Source: Aplectana chamaeleonis
Lineage: Eukaryota > Nematoda > Chromadorea > Rhabditida > Cosmocercidae
Length of the DNA stretch: 64,000 nt
Direction of reading: 5' to 3'
Assembly (NCBI GenBank): GCA_029168955.1
Contig: JAPDOI010000433.1
Span: 392,501-456,500 of the forward strand
Part shown: piece by piece, positions 11,840 to 23,345 of the stretch
Layout: the number at the start of each line of letters is the position of its first letter
Position numbering within the stretch: the stretch's first letter is position 1
Notes under the pieces: model-generated
The model's database searches: none
What the model was told of the DNA's origin: nothing
What the model saw: the letters and a program-made list of their open reading frames with translations, nothing else
Translations under genes and position numbers: made by a program

Positions 11840-12290
11840 CGCTGATTCCGGAATCGGAGGGTTGCGCATGGGCGAATTAAAGCCAAATCTGGTGCGAAGC
11901 GCGCACCACAATACCGGATTCGAGAATGGGTCGAATATACGTTTTATAAGCAAGGAGTAGAACGTTTTTGTTATTTGTGGTTGAGGCCTTAAAAATCTGA
12001 TATGTCCTTGAGATGGCACTTTGCGAAATAATCCTGTAATGTTTAGAGAAGTCAAGTCTATTATCGTAATAATAGACTAAATCACGAACAGAATCTGTCT
12101 TGGATATAGGCGTGCAATCAATTTCATAGGTACTACCCTAAGATCCGATTCGCAGATGCAAGGTTTTATGGGGAGCTAAGCTTAACTGATAATTCGACCA
12201 CTAATTGTGGTGTGCGCGAAGCGCGCACCTGATTTGGAAAAGGATTGCTCCTGCGCACACCCCTCATTACAGAATCTCGGTTTGGAAGAT
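11840..12290. repeat. Imperfect inverted repeat, probable small element
   Basis: Bases around 11884-11915 (CCAAATCTGGTGCG, GCGCGCACCACAAT) pair with 12205-12240 in inverse orientation, and weaker similarity extends outward on both sides. The termini and target duplication are not clear, and no coding is seen. Element status is inferred. Confidence 0.4.
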
Positions 12291-12406
12291 AGTTTCAAAC
12301 TTGGAATTTTCACAAAATGTAGAGCAGTAAAGGTTCTTAACACTTCCCAAGTTTCAGAAAAATCTGCTCTGTGGTTCTCGAGATATTGATAAATTTGTGA
12401 ATTTTA

Positions 12407-12591
<185 letters not shown>

Positions 12592-12734
12592 AGTCCGGTG
12601 AAACTTTCGAATGGTGAGAAACATGGTTGGCCAATTGAGAGTAATGGAGTGGTATTGTGATACGAGTGAATTGATTGCGGGCGTTGGAGTAGGTCTGCTT
12701 TACGTCTATCAGGAACCGTATGCACACCTTTATT

Positions 12735-14565
12735 GTGCGGGGTCCGACTGGAAGTGTGCCAAGCCAGGGAACATGCGCGGAACTCAACTGGGAACTCGCC
12801 AAGCGCCGGGGAACGTGTGCGAGATTTGACTAAAAAGGCACCAAGTGACAGGGAACGTGCGCGGGACTTGACTTAAAAGGCACCATGCGCCGGGGAACGT
12901 GTGCGGGACCCAACTGTGAGTGCGCCAAGCGCCGAGGGACGTTTACGGTACCCAACTAGAAGTGGGCCAAGCGACGGGGAACGTATGCGGGACCCTAATT
13001 AAAAAGCGCCGAGCGCCGGGGAAAGTGTGCGAGACCCAACTGGGAAAGCGCCAAGCGCTGGGGAACGTGTGCGGGACCCAACTGTGAGTGCGCCAAGCGC
13101 CGAGGAACGTTTACGATGCCCAACTTAGGGTGCGCCAAGCGCCGGGGAACGTGTGCGGGACCCAACTTAGGGTGCGCCAGGCGCCGAGCAAAACGTGAGG
13201 GACCCAACTGGGAGTGCGACAAGCGCCGGGGAAAGTGTGCGGGATCTAACTGGGAAAGCGCCAAGCGCCGGGGAGCGTGTGCGGGACTTGACTAAAAAGG
13301 CACCAAGCGACAGGGAACGTGCGCTGGATTAGATTGGAAGTGCGCTAAGCTTCAAGGAACGTGTGCGGAACTTGACTGAAAATTCACCAAGCGCCTGGAA
13401 ACGTGTGCAGGACTTGATTGGAAGTGCGCCAAGAGCCAAGAAACGTGTGCGGGACCCAACTGTAAGTGCGCCAAGCGCGGGGGAGTAAGCGGGGACCAAC
13501 TGGGAGCGTGCTAAGTGCCGGGGAACGTGTGCGGGACCCAAATTCGGTGCGCCAAGCGCCGAGCATAGCGTGAGTGATCCAACTGGGAGTGCGCCAAGCG
13601 CCGGGGAACGTGTGCGGGACTTGACTAAAAAGGCACCAAGCGACAGGGAACGTGCGCTGGATTTGATTGGGAGTGCGCTAAGCTCCAAGGAACGTGTGTG
13701 CAACTTGACTGAAAATTCACCAAGCGCCTGGGAACGTGTGCAGGACTTGATTGGAAGTGCGCCAAGCGCCAAGAAACGTGTGCGGGACCCAACTGTAAGT
13801 GCGCCAAGCGCGGGGGGAAATAAGCAGGGACCAACTGGGAGCGTGCTAAGTGCCGCGGAACGTGTGCGGGACCCAACTTCGGGTGCGCCAAGCGCCGAGC
13901 GAAACGTGAGGGACCCAACTGGGAGTGCGCCAAGCGCCGGGGAGCGTGTGCGGGACCTGACTAAAAAGGCACCAAGCGACAGGGAACGTGCGCGGGACCC
14001 AACCAAAAGTGCGCCAAGCGCCGGGGAACGTGTTCGCGACCCAACTAGAAGTGTACCAAGCGACGGGGAACGTGTGCGGGACCCCAATTAAAAAGCGCCG
14101 AGCGCCGGAGAATGTGTGCGTGACCCAAGTTCGGGTACGCCAAGCGCCAAGGAGAGCGTGCGGGACTCAACTGGAAGTGCTCCATGCGCCGGGTAACGTA
14201 TTCATGACCCAACTGGGAGTGCTCCAAGCGCAGGGGAAGTTGTGCGGGACCCAACTTCGATGCGCCAAGCGCCGAGCAAAGCGTGAAGGACCCAACTGGG
14301 AGTGCGCCAAGCGCCGGGGAAAGTGTGCGGGACCCAACTGGGAACGCATCAAGCGCCGGGGAACGTGTGCGGGACCCAACTTCGGGTGCGCCAAGCGCCG
14401 AGAAAAGCGTGAGGGACCCAACTGGGAGTGCGCCAAGCGCCGGGAAAAGTGTGTGGGACTCGACTAAAAAAGTGCCAAGCGCCGTGGAAAGAGGGCGGTA
14501 CCTAAGTGGAAGTACGCCAAGCGTTACGGATCGTGTGTTTGACCCAACTGGGAGAACCGGCAAGA
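12735..14565. repeat. 42-bp tandem array B (about 43 units)
   Basis: Plus-strand units contain GTGCGCCAAGCGCCGGGG followed by AACGTGTGCGGGACCCAACT. On the minus strand the unit begins CCCGCACACGTTCCCCGG and aligns well with array A. Higher-order structure is visible: the block at about 13265-13560 is repeated with few changes at about 13565-13890. Open frames on both strands show a 14-residue repeat and are by-products of the array. The array continues beyond a palindromic insertion at 15605-15790. Confidence 0.92.
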
Positions 14566-14779
14566 GAGTGAAGATCGAGAACGCGGTTGCAATTCACCCG
14601 TCATCTAGTCGTTATTGGGTTCGGAAACCATGAAAAGGGGTGTGAACTGGGGTGGTGCTAGAAGGGGTGGGCAAGTGTTATGCAAGAGGGGTCTACTACA
14701 CAACTGCACGAACATTTGAAAAGTCATAGCTGAGGGTGTAATGTGCCTTTGAAAGGGAACCTTTGCTAAAATAAAGTGA

Positions 14780-15481
14780 AATTATCTAACTAATTGTTTT
14801 GCTATGCATTAGTATGATTTGGAAATGTAACTTTTGTGAGAAACTCGTTAAAAGAGGTGAAATGTCTTATGCTACTGATTTGGCATGAAAGTAAACTCGA
14901 AAGAAGCGCTAAAAACTCATTGAAATGATTCATCGTTGATTTGGCTGTGCACTTGTTTACTAAACAACAAAAATTGAGTGTGACATTGAAAAACCAAATC
15001 ACGCACTCCTTACTGGGCATTTATGTATTTGTGTGAGAGCAGTTCTCTTAGTTGACGACAATAGCATAAACACACTACGTGATGTGATTTCCACTGTCAT
15101 TACTTGATAGTCAATCGGAAGCAAACGCGTCAAATAATTTAGTAATGCTTGAAAATCAATATTTCTAAATGATTGAGGTGGGAGACACAACATAATTTTG
15201 CAAGGACCTGAGACTTGTTAACCTAAACTGTAAGCGTTAGGTTGATTTCAGAAGAGAAGCGCGTGATTTGGTTTTTTAATATCACACTCAATTTTAGTTG
15301 TTTAGTAAACAAGTGCCCAGCCAAAATAACGATGAACCATTTCACTGAGTTGTTAGCGCTTCTATCGAGTTTATTCCCATGCCAAATCAGTAGCATAAGA
15401 CATTTCACCTCTTTTAACGAGTTCCACCACAAATGTTAAATCATACTAATCCGTAGCAAAGCAAAACAGTTAGATAATTCG
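14780..15481. mobile_element. Palindromic MITE inserted in array B
   Basis: Arms 14780-15010 and 15250-15481 are inverted copies, with shared blocks such as GTTTAGTAAACAAGTGC and AAAAGAGGTGAAATGTCTTA. The element lies between the main part of array B and its remnant, so it or the sequence around it interrupts the array. It resembles the palindromes at 7277 and 9038 in size and AT-rich content. Confidence 0.75.
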
Positions 15482-15604
15482 AATATAAAAGTTCTCTCAG
15501 AAAACTTCGAGCTGGAAACAAAAGAACTCTAGATGAAAATCATACATCATAATAAACTGCTAAGAGTTGACCGGTGACCGTTGACCTGTGACCGGTAACC
15601 GCAG

Positions 15605-15790
15605 AATGTGTGTGACAAAACTGGAAGTGAGCTGAGCGGCGGGTAAAGTGGACGAGACCCAACTGGGGGTGCGCCAGGCGCCGCGAAAAAAGTGAGGGAT
15701 CCAACTGAGGGTGCGCCATGCGCCGGGAAACGTGTGTGTGACCCAACTGGGGATGGGCTAAGCGCCGGAAAACAGTGTGGGACCCATCTG
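15605..15790. repeat. Remnant of 42-bp array B
   Basis: About four diverged units of the same type (GTGCGCCAGGCGCCG, GTGACCCAACTGGGG) lie downstream of the palindromic element. Confidence 0.8.
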
Positions 15791-16468
15791 GGGAAGCGCC
15801 GACGCAGATGTTTTCTAAAAATTCGAGTCTCTCAATCTTTTTTCTGTGGGTTTCAGCACCTAGGTATCAAAAACTCCCATGGCGCAGTGCAGGGATGAAA
15901 ACCCTGCTCTCAAGCGAGAGCTTATATTTCTACCGTATAAACTAGTTTGAGGCGGCAGTTTCAAAGAACGGGTGGGATTTTTTTTTTCAAAAAATGTTCT
16001 GTATTCATTACATATTGCCACAATTTTTTCATTTTCAGCAAAAATTTGTCCGCTTCTCAACGAACGTTTCTAAAATCCTTGTAGAAGTTTTTACTGAAAA
16101 CGATTCAACTTCGGTTCTGCAAGAAATGATTATATCAAAAGTTCTATAATTGCACCGATGTCAAATATTTTGTATTCAGCCTTTACCAACACACTCGCCA
16201 CATTTTAAAGAATTTTAATTGAATCTCTTAGTTTGCATGAGAATAGGTAAGTGGCCATGAAAAAATAGGCACCACACTCGGTTGATCATACTCAAGCGTC
16301 CGATCGCAAGAAAACTGCTTATTGCTAGTGCATAAGCTTGATGCAATTTACTTAACCTGGTATCAGATTTCTTATGTTTGTTTTCTATGCATTACGAGCC
16401 ACGTTATGTCCTGAAAACGAATCATGTTATATCTATCTTGTCATACGTTTGTCTTAAACATCGTACAA
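15791..16468. other. AT-rich stretch, no gene seen
   Basis: No domain, splice-supported exon or inverted pair was recognised. Confidence 0.35.
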
Positions 16469-16527
16469 AAATGTATAAATAAATAAATAAATACATGAAT
16501 AAATAAATAAATAGGTAAGTAAGTGAA

Positions 16528-16562
<35 letters not shown>

Positions 16563-16615
16563 GTAAACAAATAAATAAACACTTAAATTAGTAAAAAAAT
16601 AAGCAAATAGATAAT
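16469..16615. repeat. (AAAT)n-type tetranucleotide repeat
   Basis: Imperfect AAAT/AAGT/AAAC repeats with a purest run at about 16525-16562. Confidence 0.9.
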
Positions 16616-17124
16616 TAAAACTACTATCCCCTAAGTATACTGAACCCAAATCGCTGAGTCTCACAAGGGAAATATCATAGCATTCTGTGCCCATTCTAAA
16701 TGAAATATGCGTTACCAGAACCAAATGTCAACGTAGAATTCGAAATTTTACTCTGCATCTGCGAATCTTTTCTCTGAAAGGAGTTGTATGCGTTTTTAGC
16801 GGATCATACTCGTAAACGCATCATAATATGTAATCCATGAGGTGGTGAGTCCGTTCCTCCGAGTTGGTTCCCCTGGAGCAGGGTCAAGCAACCCGTTGGA
16901 AGAAGTGCGATCATGGTTGCAACCCCCCCTCCAGCGATGCCGAAAGGAGCGACCTCCCCCCTCCACAATGACCACACTGATTCCGCTATTTTGCCCCGCC
17001 CACTTCCTTTTTCCTTAGATATGACGATTTGTTTCGATAATTATTATGATTTTGATTATTCGTCTTCTTTATTTTTGATTTTTTTTTCAAAAATAGGTCA
17101 GTGATATTTCTGAAGGTTTTGACC

Positions 17125-17479
17125 TTAGTGCATAAATAATGAGCAAGAGAATAATTTATTCAACAACACAATGTTTATTCGGCAGAAGCCGGCTTGAACA
17201 CTAAAGGCTGACGGCACCGCGGGGTGGAGACTGTTCATCGGCAGAATCTCAAGTTCCCGGCCTCGGCTACGATCTGCCACGCGTATGCGGGGATTCATGC
17301 GCTGAAAATCGACTTTCAATGTAGCGACTACCAGGCTGTCGTAGAGAAAGTACTCACCATACATACTTTGTATGCAATATACAATAAAATAGAAAGCAGG
17401 ATGGTCGCGCACACCATCCCCACTACTATCACCACTCCTTCGGTCACACCCATTCCATTCAAAAAGTCGGATTTCATGC
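17125..17479 (-). CDS. Small single-pass membrane protein, two exons
   Basis: Exon 1 runs from 17479 to 17358, with ATG at 17477-17475 directly after a TTTCAG acceptor, as expected for a nematode trans-spliced start. Exon 2 runs from 17301 to 17125. The intron (17302-17357, 56 bp) has GTGAGT and TTTTCAG ends and keeps the frame. The product is about 98 residues. A short polar N-terminus (MKSDFLNGMGVTEG) is followed by one hydrophobic segment at about residues 15-36, then a basic juxtamembrane stretch (RMNPRIRVADRSRGR), suggesting N-out/C-in topology. The tail is proline/serine-containing. AATAAA occurs near the 3' end, before the stop of this frame, so the exact C-terminus may differ. An alternative upstream exon (about 17575-17620) could join in phase. 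No family is recognised. Confidence 0.55.
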
Positions 17480-17894
17480 CTGAAACAATGTTTATGAAGC
17501 AGGGTTACATAAAAAAATAATCAGATTAGGTGAGGAGGAAGACGGACTTGAAGAAAATTTTACAGGATTTGATGATTCTTTGCATGGTCCCTCTCCATGA
17601 ATGAAACACATTCTGAAAAAAACAAAAAGAATAGGACAAAGGATTAAGTGGAAACAATCTGAACAGAAGTTGATGAAACAGTGCATACTGGATATGCGTA
17701 TCTTCGAGTGCGCTCACTGCGCGCCAAATTTCGCAACAATCCGCCCCATGTCATATTTGAAATTAAGCGTTTTTTGAATTTTGTTCTCGCCTTCAGAAAG
17801 TGGCAGCAAGGGGCACCTACGAATTGAAACAATTTAATAACGACCATTGTGCTTCGATTTTAAGAGGACGATTGCCTGTAGGCCGCCTGTATGA

Positions 17895-17999
17895 AACAGC
17901 AGAAATGGCCCAAAAATGATTTTTTCACTTCGGCCCAGTTTCGATTGGAATCAACTCGGAATCACTTGAAACGGTTTTTCACACAGTTTCAGCCGGATC
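17895..17999 (+). repeat. 105-bp perfect direct repeat, copy 1
   Basis: Identical over 105 bases to 18400-18504 (offset 505). It begins AACAGCAGAAATGGCCCAAA and ends CAGTTTCAGCCGGATC. The perfect identity implies a recent duplication or gene conversion. Confidence 0.9.
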
Positions 18000-18399
18000 T
18001 GAACGGTTTTTTAGCCGCTAGCGACCTTAATGCTCGTCAAAATCGGAAATATCAGAAAAGCGAAAAAAATGGTTTTTCCGGACCTTCCAGTGTCTTGGGT
18101 ATTACCCTGAGGCGCCGTAACTCAGCGGTTCGGTAAACTAGACCAACATAAGAGCTGAAAAAAATTAAAGCCGCTCTTGTAGAGGGAGAAACAGAAAAAT
18201 TCGCCCGTTGGAATTAGTGGTGTAAAAAGGCCGTTTATTCCAAATGGCCTTTTCAGCCTTGCTTTTTGATTCTAGAAGGCGGCAGTCGGGCAGAAGGTGT
18301 GTCTCCTGAATGGCTATCGAGGCTACACTAACTGGATTCTTTTCAACAAAAAATTTTTTTTAAAGATTTTTCACCACGCCATGTGCTCCCCCCTTTGGC

Positions 18400-18504
18400 A
18401 ACAGCAGAAATGGCCCAAAAATGATTTTTTCACTTCGGCCCAGTTTCGATTGGAATCAACTCGGAATCACTTGAAACGGTTTTTCACACAGTTTCAGCCG
18501 GATC
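18400..18504 (+). repeat. 105-bp perfect direct repeat, copy 2
   Basis: Second copy of 17895-17999. The flanks on both sides differ from those of copy 1. Confidence 0.9.
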
Positions 18505-18704
18505 AGCTCTGTTTCTTCATATGCTGGTCCTTCGTGCTGAGTGTAAGCATTTCATAGTGCAAGTGCACCAAACTCACGCTCTTGCAATTTCTAACTGCAG
18601 TCAGCGATCGATTGTGCCGCCACGTCTGCTTCTACACAACCGCTCATCTAGAAATGAGAACCATTTTTCTCTGTTTTCTTCCGTTCCTATTATGGTATAC
18701 GCAG

Positions 18705-19323
18705 GATTGAGAATGATGGACCGTCTGTGACGACCGTCAATACAACAGTATTAGCGAAACAATGGCTTAAAGGCAGTGTTCACGATAATCTTCAATTTCG
18801 AGATTATTAGCTATATTGACTAAGTGGTCCCCGGGTAGAACTAAAATGACGTAGAAATCGAGAAAAACTCACCAGAAGTACATGAAATCCTTAAGTATCA
18901 CCCCGCCTCTTAAGTATCACAGGAAGTGTTTGTTGTGACAATGAAATCTTTTGTGAACCCGTCCTTTGCAATTCTCTACTCTCTATTGCTCCTTTCTTCC
19001 CTTAGGGCCCTAACTAATCCTGCTTTGCATAAAATATTCTCGTATTTTCGATTGACCCAATTTTCCACCGGTGACAACCACCATGAACATGTTCATCCAA
19101 TCGGACAACTGGTCCATGTTATAGAATAATGTCACCGAAATACGACGCTTTAATGCGTTTGTCGCCGTTTCTTCGGAACGCATTGTTTTATGTGGAAAAC
19201 TTGAGGAAAAAAATCATCGTTAACACTGCCTCTAAGCCACGCGACGGACTCGATCTAGCGCATGGTACTGATTCCGCTGTAGGAAAAAAGAACAGCCTCA
19301 TGAAGAAGGCTAGCACCGCCTAA
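18705..19323 (+). pseudogene. Possible terminal exon interrupted by a MITE
   Basis: A pyrimidine-rich tract ending GTATACGCAG (to 18704) looks like a splice acceptor. The frame after it (IENDGPSVTTVNTTVLAKQ) runs into a MITE at 18771-19231. Immediately after the MITE the frame resumes (KPRDGLDLAHGTDSAVG) and ends at TAA 19321-19323. Counting one copy of the TTAA target, the two halves are in phase. The ancestral exon would be about 52 residues and end in a lysine-rich stretch. Alternatively the pyrimidine tract could encode a signal peptide (MRTIFLCFLPFLLWYTQ), but that frame is out of phase with what follows. No family is recognised. Confidence 0.4.
18771..19231. mobile_element. MITE of the TTAA-AGGCAGTGTTCACG family, copy 2
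   Basis: The ends are AGGCAGTGTTCACGAT and ATCGTTAACACTGCCT, flanked by TTAA (18767-18770) and CTAA (19232-19235). It is 461 bp and lies inside the possible exon described at 18705-19323. A 68-residue frame within it (18926-19129) looks like a secreted peptide but is part of the MITE. Confidence 0.8.
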
Positions 19324-20055
19324 ACACGAAGTTTGTCTCTTATTTCAAGGTTTTCAACCGATTTTCATTCAGGGAAATATATTTCAGGAGACAAAATGGG
19401 CATGATTGAAGTTCAAGTTTCACAGCAGATGATCGTTCAAGGGGAAAACCACCGAAAGGATAAAGATTTCATACGGAGAAAGCGCATGGATCTTCATACT
19501 TCAACAGCCTCAGTTTTTTCTATTGGCTTTCTTTATGAAGCTTGATGAAATGAGAACATAAAATGATGCACTGCACAATCGACTGTACACAGCACTGTGA
19601 AAAATTCTTTATTCTCTACGGATGACATGGAATTACAAATTTGTTTATTGCAAAGCCAAACTGTGCTCAGCATATTGACGGAATCTTCAGTTTCTAACTT
19701 GAGTGATTCATCCATATTAGTCACCTGAAACAGTTGCTCAAACAATTTTACGTGCTTCTAAACATCTGCAAATTAGTCTCGAGGTGTCCAGTTCAAAAAC
19801 GTTCAAAATCTCGAAAGAGACAAAAAACAAGATAAGATAATAAGAAATGAAATGTTGGCTGCAGACCGGTGCGACCCCCCTCGGCTCGGGATAAGTTGCG
19901 ACCCTCTCCCTTGGAATAATTCCAACGTTGCTTGACCCTGACCTGGAGACTCCCAGGCAATTGTCGGGGTGAGCTGATCACGGACACTCGAGTACCGGCG
20001 ACAGGCCTTTTGCGTGACGGCCGGCCCATGGAGGACCAATGTCACATCACATGGT
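19324..20055. other. Region with one weak exon candidate
   Basis: A TATTTCAG acceptor at about 19386 is followed by an open frame to 19545 (GDKMGMIEVQVSQQMIVQG onward). It has no partner exon I can place. The rest, including 19860-20040, shows no supported feature. Confidence 0.3.
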
Positions 20056-20059
20056 GGTA

Positions 20060-21895
20060 GCTACTCAGATACTCGCGGCTTAGTAAGGTAGCACGAGGGG
20101 ATTACTAAGGCAGTTACTCGTCGAAGTGTAAGCTCCTTTCGTTCCCCCAACTGCTGCCCAGGGAGCAGGTTCTGTCCTCTTGCTCCGCTCACTGCCCCAA
20201 CTGCTGCTCATATAGTGGACCCACGTGCTGCTACCGTCGCCCCAACTGCTCCAGTCGTCTCCCCAACTGCTGCTCTTTATTCTCGCCCCAACTGCTGTTC
20301 CTCATTTATGATCTTTTCTTTTTTCTTATAATCTTTCTTTCGCAGGGGATGTGTCGAGTTCAGCAGAAGCGCTGCAGCGACTTATCTGAAATCAAGACCC
20401 CAGTGAGGCTCATTGATATTCTTAACGGGGTCATCATCCTTGATTGCATCCTTTGATCTTCGCCACCAATCGAGGAAACGATGCTCGCATTGCCGGCTGT
20501 CTCATGCTCACCTAAGAATGCCTCGTATCTGGCACGAGTTTGCGAGGGCCGTTCAATACAGGCCTCAGTCGGTAGTGATTGTGAGTGTCCCAAAAACATT
20601 CCCTAACAGAGAATTTTTCTATTCCTCAAACAAGAATCTATTTTCACTCGGTTTTATGACTGTAGAGATGTGAATTAGGCGCAATAATCTGTTTTTCTCG
20701 ATTTTAAAGACAAATTATGGCTTTCTTTGGTAAAAATTATATCTACATATTCCAAAGATGATGATTTCCTCAGAATGTTCTTAAATCGCTGAAATTATCT
20801 CTGATTACAGGAATGTCTAGGGCTAAAGGAATTTCAAATATTAGAGAGTTCATAATGTAATGATCTCTTCATGAATGGTGATTTCTTCCCTACGAAAAAA
20901 CAATGATTCAACGAAAATTTTCTCTTCTTTCGTAATTAGTGTCGTGAACATTTTCAGGATGGTTTAAAATTATTGAATTCATTGCAAAGTAATTTTTGAG
21001 AACTCTCGGGTCCGAATCTTGTGAGCATTGTTTTCCATGAAGAAAAGGTTTTTTTTTAAAGAAAAGGTTCAATATTTCGATTTTCGCTCAATTTTTGACT
21101 AGCCACCAACGCTTAGTCTTTGAAAAAAACGAGTCCTCGTTCAAAGCCAAAAAAATTATTTCACTGGGAAATGCGAGTTAGGTTCCAAGTCATGAAAACG
21201 CATATCAAAGTAAGAACAAGATTTTACAAAGTTTTCGGTTTATACATTCCAGATTTAAAAAAGAACGCAAATTGTTGTCGAATCTTGTAGAAAACACTGA
21301 ATAATTTATTTAAAAAGAGTTGAACATCTCTCAAATTTTAGCTCGGTTCCACACGACCATCATCCTATGAGAATGACGACTCATCATTTTCTTCAGTTCA
21401 TTTCATCACTCTTTACCCGAGCTGTACCATTCGCATTGCTCGCAAGGAACTACTTTACTCGAGTGTACCATCTCGAACCTAACAAAAATCCTTTTTTTTT
21501 CTAGACGGCGTTTGATTTGATGATTAATAAAATACCAATTTTTTTCTGGAAGACTTGATGCAACGAAAATGTGAATTTCGCATAAGCTTACCACGTTTGA
21601 GGTGGCCGCGCATGTCAACAGGTAAATCGCTAAGGCGCGGAGCTGAAATGTGTACGGGCGAGACCCCGGACTCAGACGGTGCCAAAAACTCCGCGTGTCC
21701 GCCTCCCGCCGAGCGCATGTTGCGGCGCCCCACCCTGCTTATCCAACCCGTAAGCTCTCCTGAATACATCCTTACTGAAATGCATCGGAAATGATAAAAA
21801 ATCACCAAAACATGTTTGATAATTCACAGTTTTCCTAGTTTATTACAGAGCTACGGGAATGCCGAAAATAAATGGGAGAACTCACCATAATGACT
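20060..21895 (-). repeat. Dispersed repeat R, minus copy (about 1.8 kb)
   Basis: The segment is the inverse of 47017-48712 over most of its length. Matching blocks include the CCCCAACTGCTGCTC-rich stretch (20140-20300), the region around GGGATGTGTCGAGTTC, and the GC-rich block around GCGCATGTTGCGGCGCCCCA. In the plus copy the repeat lies directly upstream of a Bel/Pao-type gag, so R may be the LTR or leader of such an element. Terminal LTR features were not proven, and here no gag follows. Confidence 0.7.
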
Positions 21896-21896
21896 T

Positions 21897-22545
21897 CTGG
21901 GCCCCTAACGGGCTGTTCAAACTCGGAAACCGGCCTCTCAAGATTAGTTAGTGAAAATGATGGGTTTTTTCGTCATCAGTCATTGTTTTCTTAGAGACAT
22001 GACTTGCATACGGTGTTCTGGACATTAAACTGAGGTCATGCGCACGTCCCTTGATGTCCTGCACACTCCTACTGAGGTCCAGCACACATTCCATGATGTC
22101 CCGCACATCCCTATTGGGATCCTGCAAACGTTCCATGATGTCCTGCACACCCCTACTGGGACCCTTCAAACTTTCCATGATGTCCTGCACACGTCCCATG
22201 ATGTCCTGCACACCTCTCCTGGGGTCCTGCACACGTTCCATGATGTCCTGCACACACCTGCTGGAGTCCTGCACACAATCTACGACGTCCTGAACAACCC
22301 TACTGCGGTCCTGCCCACGTTCCATGATGTCCTGCACACTCCTACGGGCCCGCGCTGCGCTCAAAACATCCCTCCCGCACAGCGTCCTCTTTCGAGCCAG
22401 ACGTTGGGAATACACCACCCTAGAGAGCAAGGTGTTTATGTGGAGTCTCTAAGAAAACAATGACTGATAACGAAAAAACCCATCATTTTCAGTGACTAAT
22501 CTAGAGAGGCCGGTTTTTGAGTTTGAACAGCCCGTTAGGCCCCGG
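21897..22545. mobile_element. TIR element carrying 42-bp array C
   Basis: Arms of about 110 bp (21897-22008 and 22437-22545) are inverted copies starting near CCTAACGGGCTGTTCAAACT and including GAAAATGATGGGTTTTTTCG. Nearly all the interior is array C. No transposase is present. Confidence 0.75.
22035..22350. repeat. 42-bp tandem array C (about 7 units)
   Basis: Units contain CCTGCACACGTTCCATGA then TGTCCTGCACACTCCTACTG. Spacing is 42 bp (TTCCATGATG at 22089 and 22131). The unit aligns with array A across its length. Confidence 0.9.
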
Positions 22546-23177
22546 TCAGAGTTGGTGCTATTTGCATCTGTATCCCCCCGCACCCCCAACACCCCCAACA
22601 CCCCCAACACCCCCAACACCTCCCGCACCCCCCAACACCCACCCGGTCGATACGTATGTTTAGAATGATGGAGTAAGGTTGAGAAAATCACTCGATGTAT
22701 CCAACTAGATATAACGATGATTACGTGGCCAACAGGATTGCACCTGTTCAGAGAAATAGTGAAGGAGAGTATGGTGAAGTAACAGAGGTAGCAGTAAGGT
22801 TAGCTTTCCAGTGATACGCAATGTTTTATCATCGACCCGCCCACCCGGTGATTTTCTCATTCACGTATTGCATGGATATCGACCGCGTCGGATACATCGA
22901 GTGATTTTCTCAAAATCACTCCATCATTTTAAACATACGTATCGACCGGGGGGCGGGGGTGCTGGGGGTGCGGGGGTGCTGGGGGTGCGGGGGGATACAC
23001 CGAGTGATTTTCTCAGCTTCACCTCACCATGTTGTTCATACGTATCGACCGGGTGGGTGTTGGGGGTGTTGGGGGTGCGGGGGTGCGGGGGCGAGTGATT
23101 TTTGCATCCCATTTCCAATGCATTCTGTGTGTATCGACCGGGCTGGAGACGTTGGCTCATCCAAATATGACCGGCGC
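22546..23177. repeat. G/C-run palindromic block with repeated ACGTATCGACCGGG motif
   Basis: Bases 22570-22705 and 22890-22990 are inverted relative to each other. The C-rich strand has ACCCCCAAC-type repeats on the left, and the G-rich strand has GGGGGTGCTGGGGGTGCGGG on the right. A further direct partial copy lies at 23000-23095. The motif ACGTATCGACCGGG (or its inverse) marks each copy and also occurs, as ACGTATCGAACGGG, near 39882. Runs of four or more G tracts could form quadruplexes. Confidence 0.75.
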
Positions 23178-23345
23178 CTTAGGGGCCCAGAAGTCATTAT
23201 GGTGAGTTCTCCCATTTATTTTCGGCATTCCCGTGGCTCTGTAATAAACTAGGAAAACTGTGAATTATCAAACATGTTTTGGTGATTTTTTATCATTTCC
23301 GATGAATTTCAGTAAGGATGTGTTCAGGAGAGCTTACGGGTTGGA
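23178..23345 (+). repeat. Fragment of dispersed repeat R, plus orientation
   Basis: This is the inverse of 21720-21905 (GGGCCCAGAAGTCATTATGG ... TAATAAACTAGGAAAACTG). With the minus copy it forms the outer arms around the TIR and G-rich blocks at 21897-23177. Confidence 0.75.

Noticed and set aside
18650..18710. Signal peptide exon (MRTIFLCFLPFLLWYTQ)
   Set aside because: Better explained as the pyrimidine tract of a splice acceptor; its frame hits a stop and is out of phase with the following exon.
18926..19129. Small secreted protein with a good signal-peptide-like N-terminus
   Set aside because: Lies entirely inside a MITE whose boundaries are defined by inverted ends and target duplication.
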